Shown here piece after piece: positions 62,755-64,000 of a stretch of DNA of 64,000 nt (its first letter is position 1; each line of letters opens with the position of its first letter). Made by a program: the position numbers and the translations under genes. Source of the DNA: a bacterium 1XD42-76 (GTDB taxonomy: Bacteria; Bacillota; Clostridia; Lachnospirales; Lachnospiraceae). The stretch is taken from contig QZDW01000009.1 of NCBI GenBank assembly GCA_009917545.1, forward strand, positions 1 to 64,000, read 5' to 3'. The notes under the pieces are model-generated. The model was not told the DNA's origin. It did no database searches and saw only the letters and a list, made by a program, of their open reading frames with translations.

Positions 62755-62856
62755 GAAAGTCTCACCGCCGACAGGCGGCATACATTCAGGGATGCCTAAT
62801 GCGCCTGGATTACTTTCATTCATGGTAGTGCGCTCACTCGTGGGCGCATGAAGGTT
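62755..62856 (+). repeat. Dispersed hairpin repeat, copy 6 (tandem)
   Basis: GAAAGTCTCACCGCCGACAG... Left stem CCGCC/GGCGG, replacing TCGCC/GGCGA of copy 5 by paired changes; remaining structure as in copy 5. Lies between the M20 and creatininase genes. Confidence 0.92.
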
Positions 62857-62898
62857 ACAGCCTGCGTCTTTGCTCGCCCAGAGTCTCTTTATTCCATA

Positions 62899-64000
62899 TC
62901 AGGCCCTTTTCAGATAATCAATTGCCGTCTGCGCCAAAAGCGCTGCTCCCCGCCAGAGGATATCCTCGTCCACATCAAACCGGCTGTTGTGGAGCGGCCA
63001 CACCTCCTGCCCCTCTCTGGCTGTACCGAGCCATACAAAAGCGCCCTGCTTTTTCTTCAGATAGAAAGAGAAATCCTCGGCGGGCATCGCGGGAAGCTTC
63101 ACATCTTCCACCTGCTCCTCCCCAAACAGGGAAACTGCTGTCTGGCGGATGAGTGCTGCATCCTCCTCATGGTTGACCACTGCCGGATATCCCCGGCCAT
63201 ATACAATATCTGCCGTTGCCCCGGACTGCAGGCACAGTGCATCGAGAAGTTTTCTCATGGAATCCTCAATCATATTGCGGATATCTTCATTTAATGTACG
63301 TACTGTTCCGTCGAGCACACATTCCCCGGCAATGATATTATACCGTGTTCCCGCGTTAAAGACACCAAATGTCACTACCGCATTGTCTAATGGGTTCACT
63401 TTCCGGCTCACGATCGACTGTGCTGCCATGACAAACTGTGAGCCCAGAACCACTGCATCAATTCCCTGATCTGGTTTCGCACCGTGCGCTGTTTTTCCGT
63501 GAATCGTGATGGTAAAATGATCGGTTGCTGCCATCAGAGGCCCTGATTTAATGCCGACTGTGCCATGAGGCAGATCCGGCCAGACATGGAGGCCATAGAT
63601 GGCTGCAACGTCGTCCAGATATCCAGAGTCCAGCATCCCCCTTGAACCTCCAACCGGCGACATCTCCTCTGCAGGCTGGAATACCAGTTTTACCGTTCCG
63701 TTGATCTCTGCTCTTCTCCCGAGCAAAAGCTTCGCTGCACCCAAAAGCCCTGTCATATGATTATCATGACCGCATGCGTGCATAACTCCGTCGTTTCTTG
63801 ACTTGTACTCCACATCATTCATTTCCTGGATCTGCAAAGCATCCATGTCAGCTCTCAGAGCCACCGTTCCTCCGGCCCCGGCGCCTTTTATGACACCAAT
63901 AACACCGTAACCGCCCACATTCTCGATTACCTCGTCACATCCCATCTCTCTCAAATATCCGGCAACCTTCTTCGAAGTCTCCTCTTCATGAAGCGACGTC
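62899..64000 (-). CDS. M20-family amidohydrolase (partial, 5' end outside window)
   Basis: The C-terminal 367 residues of an M20/ama-type zinc amidohydrolase (hippurate hydrolase / N-acyl-amino acid amidohydrolase type). Ligand motifs are visible: RADMDALQI, HACGHDNHM, FQPAEEMSPVGG, YGLHVWPDLPHGTVG and a C-terminal MPAEDFSFYL. The dimerisation domain lies between. The frame runs off the window end (TSLHEEETSKKVAGYL), so only about 35 residues of the N-terminus are missing. The cleaved acyl group is unknown. Confidence 0.92.
   Translation of the reverse strand, partial: TSLHEEETSKKVAGYLREMGCDEVIENVGGYGVIGVIKGAGAGGTVALRADMDALQIQEMNDVEYKSRNDGVMHACGHDNHMTGLLGAAKLLLGRRAEINGTVKLVFQPAEEMSPVGGSRGMLDSGYLDDVAAIYGLHVWPDLPHGTVGIKSGPLMAATDHFTITIHGKTAHGAKPDQGIDAVVLGSQFVMAAQSIVSRKVNPLDNAVVTFGVFNAGTRYNIIAGECVLDGTVRTLNEDIRNMIEDSMRKLLDALCLQSGATADIVYGRGYPAVVNHEEDAALIRQTAVSLFGEEQVEDVKLPAMPAEDFSFYLKKKQGAFVWLGTAREGQEVWPLHNSRFDVDEDILWRGAALLAQTAIDYLKRA

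Noticed and set aside
62632-62823. Minus-strand open frame with MNESNPGALGIPE twice
   Set aside because: It is the translation of the two tandem repeat copies; no ribosome site and no protein-like remainder.
1-64000. tRNA, rRNA or known riboswitches
   Set aside because: No cloverleaf with a GGTTCRA T-loop, no rRNA-like stretch and no recognisable riboswitch core was seen on reading; a covariance search would be decisive.

Overview
The window looks like the chromosome of a spore-forming gut Firmicute of the Lachnospiraceae type (order Lachnospirales). Supporting signs are the GGGtGRT protein beside a NifU-like scaffold, the two-subunit NfnAB bifurcating oxidoreductase, a rex-acpS-nnr-alr-mazF cluster, a SpoVAF/GerA-type germination protein, strong AGGAGG-type ribosome sites, and a core of moderate GC interrupted by an AT-rich accessory stretch. 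Most genes are on the minus strand. No rRNA, tRNA or CRISPR array was seen.

Layout. (1) 1-7.4 kb: a LUD/CBS pair, an aldo/keto reductase, a short pyruvate-kinase-like protein carrying a repeat insertion, a LytM-domain protein without catalytic residues, a frameshifted GHKL kinase and a decayed flavoprotein. (2) 7.4-20.4 kb: AT-rich accessory DNA that is largely a gene graveyard. It holds fragments of conjugative-element genes, a DUF1016 nuclease, RelA/SpoT, DUF6718, a cell-wall-binding protein, an IS3 transposase, an ABC exporter that has lost Walker A, and a broken helix-turn-helix gene. Intact genes are an XRE membrane regulator, a nitroreductase, a TetR regulator and a complete response regulator/kinase/ABC efflux module. 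(3) 20.5-35.5 kb: the GGGtGRT/NifU-like pair, two MATE transporters, NfnBA, DHFR with an MBL hydrolase, a CNNM transporter and the rex operon. (4) 35.9-52.5 kb: housekeeping genes: ABC-F, Mrp, HPr, QueH, the primary sigma factor, lipid kinase, MutY, BirA, SPFH/NfeD, TrmH, NadE, a MATE, a DUF3829-like lipoprotein and TcdA. (5) 52.9-64 kb: the SpoVAF-like protein, a secreted His/Cys-rich mini-protein, an Rpn-type nuclease, a fourth MATE with a radical SAM protein, MgtC, a GNAT enzyme, a creatininase-family hydrolase and the 3' part of an M20 amidohydrolase.

The most unusual signal is a dispersed repeat of about 100 bp (five full copies and one partial) lying only between genes. It can fold into two hairpins, and the stems change in a compensatory way between copies, as expected for a structured RNA or a REP-like element. 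Two copies are tandem at 62.65-62.86 kb. Two in opposite orientation bracket the Rpn-type nuclease and the His/Cys-rich gene. Separately, a 98-bp element with terminal inverted repeats occurs twice, and a different 107-bp inverted-repeat element lies downstream of the sigma factor gene.

Gene names rest on motifs and family memory only; no database search was possible. Many starts were moved downstream from the longest reading frame because a good ribosome site points to an internal codon.
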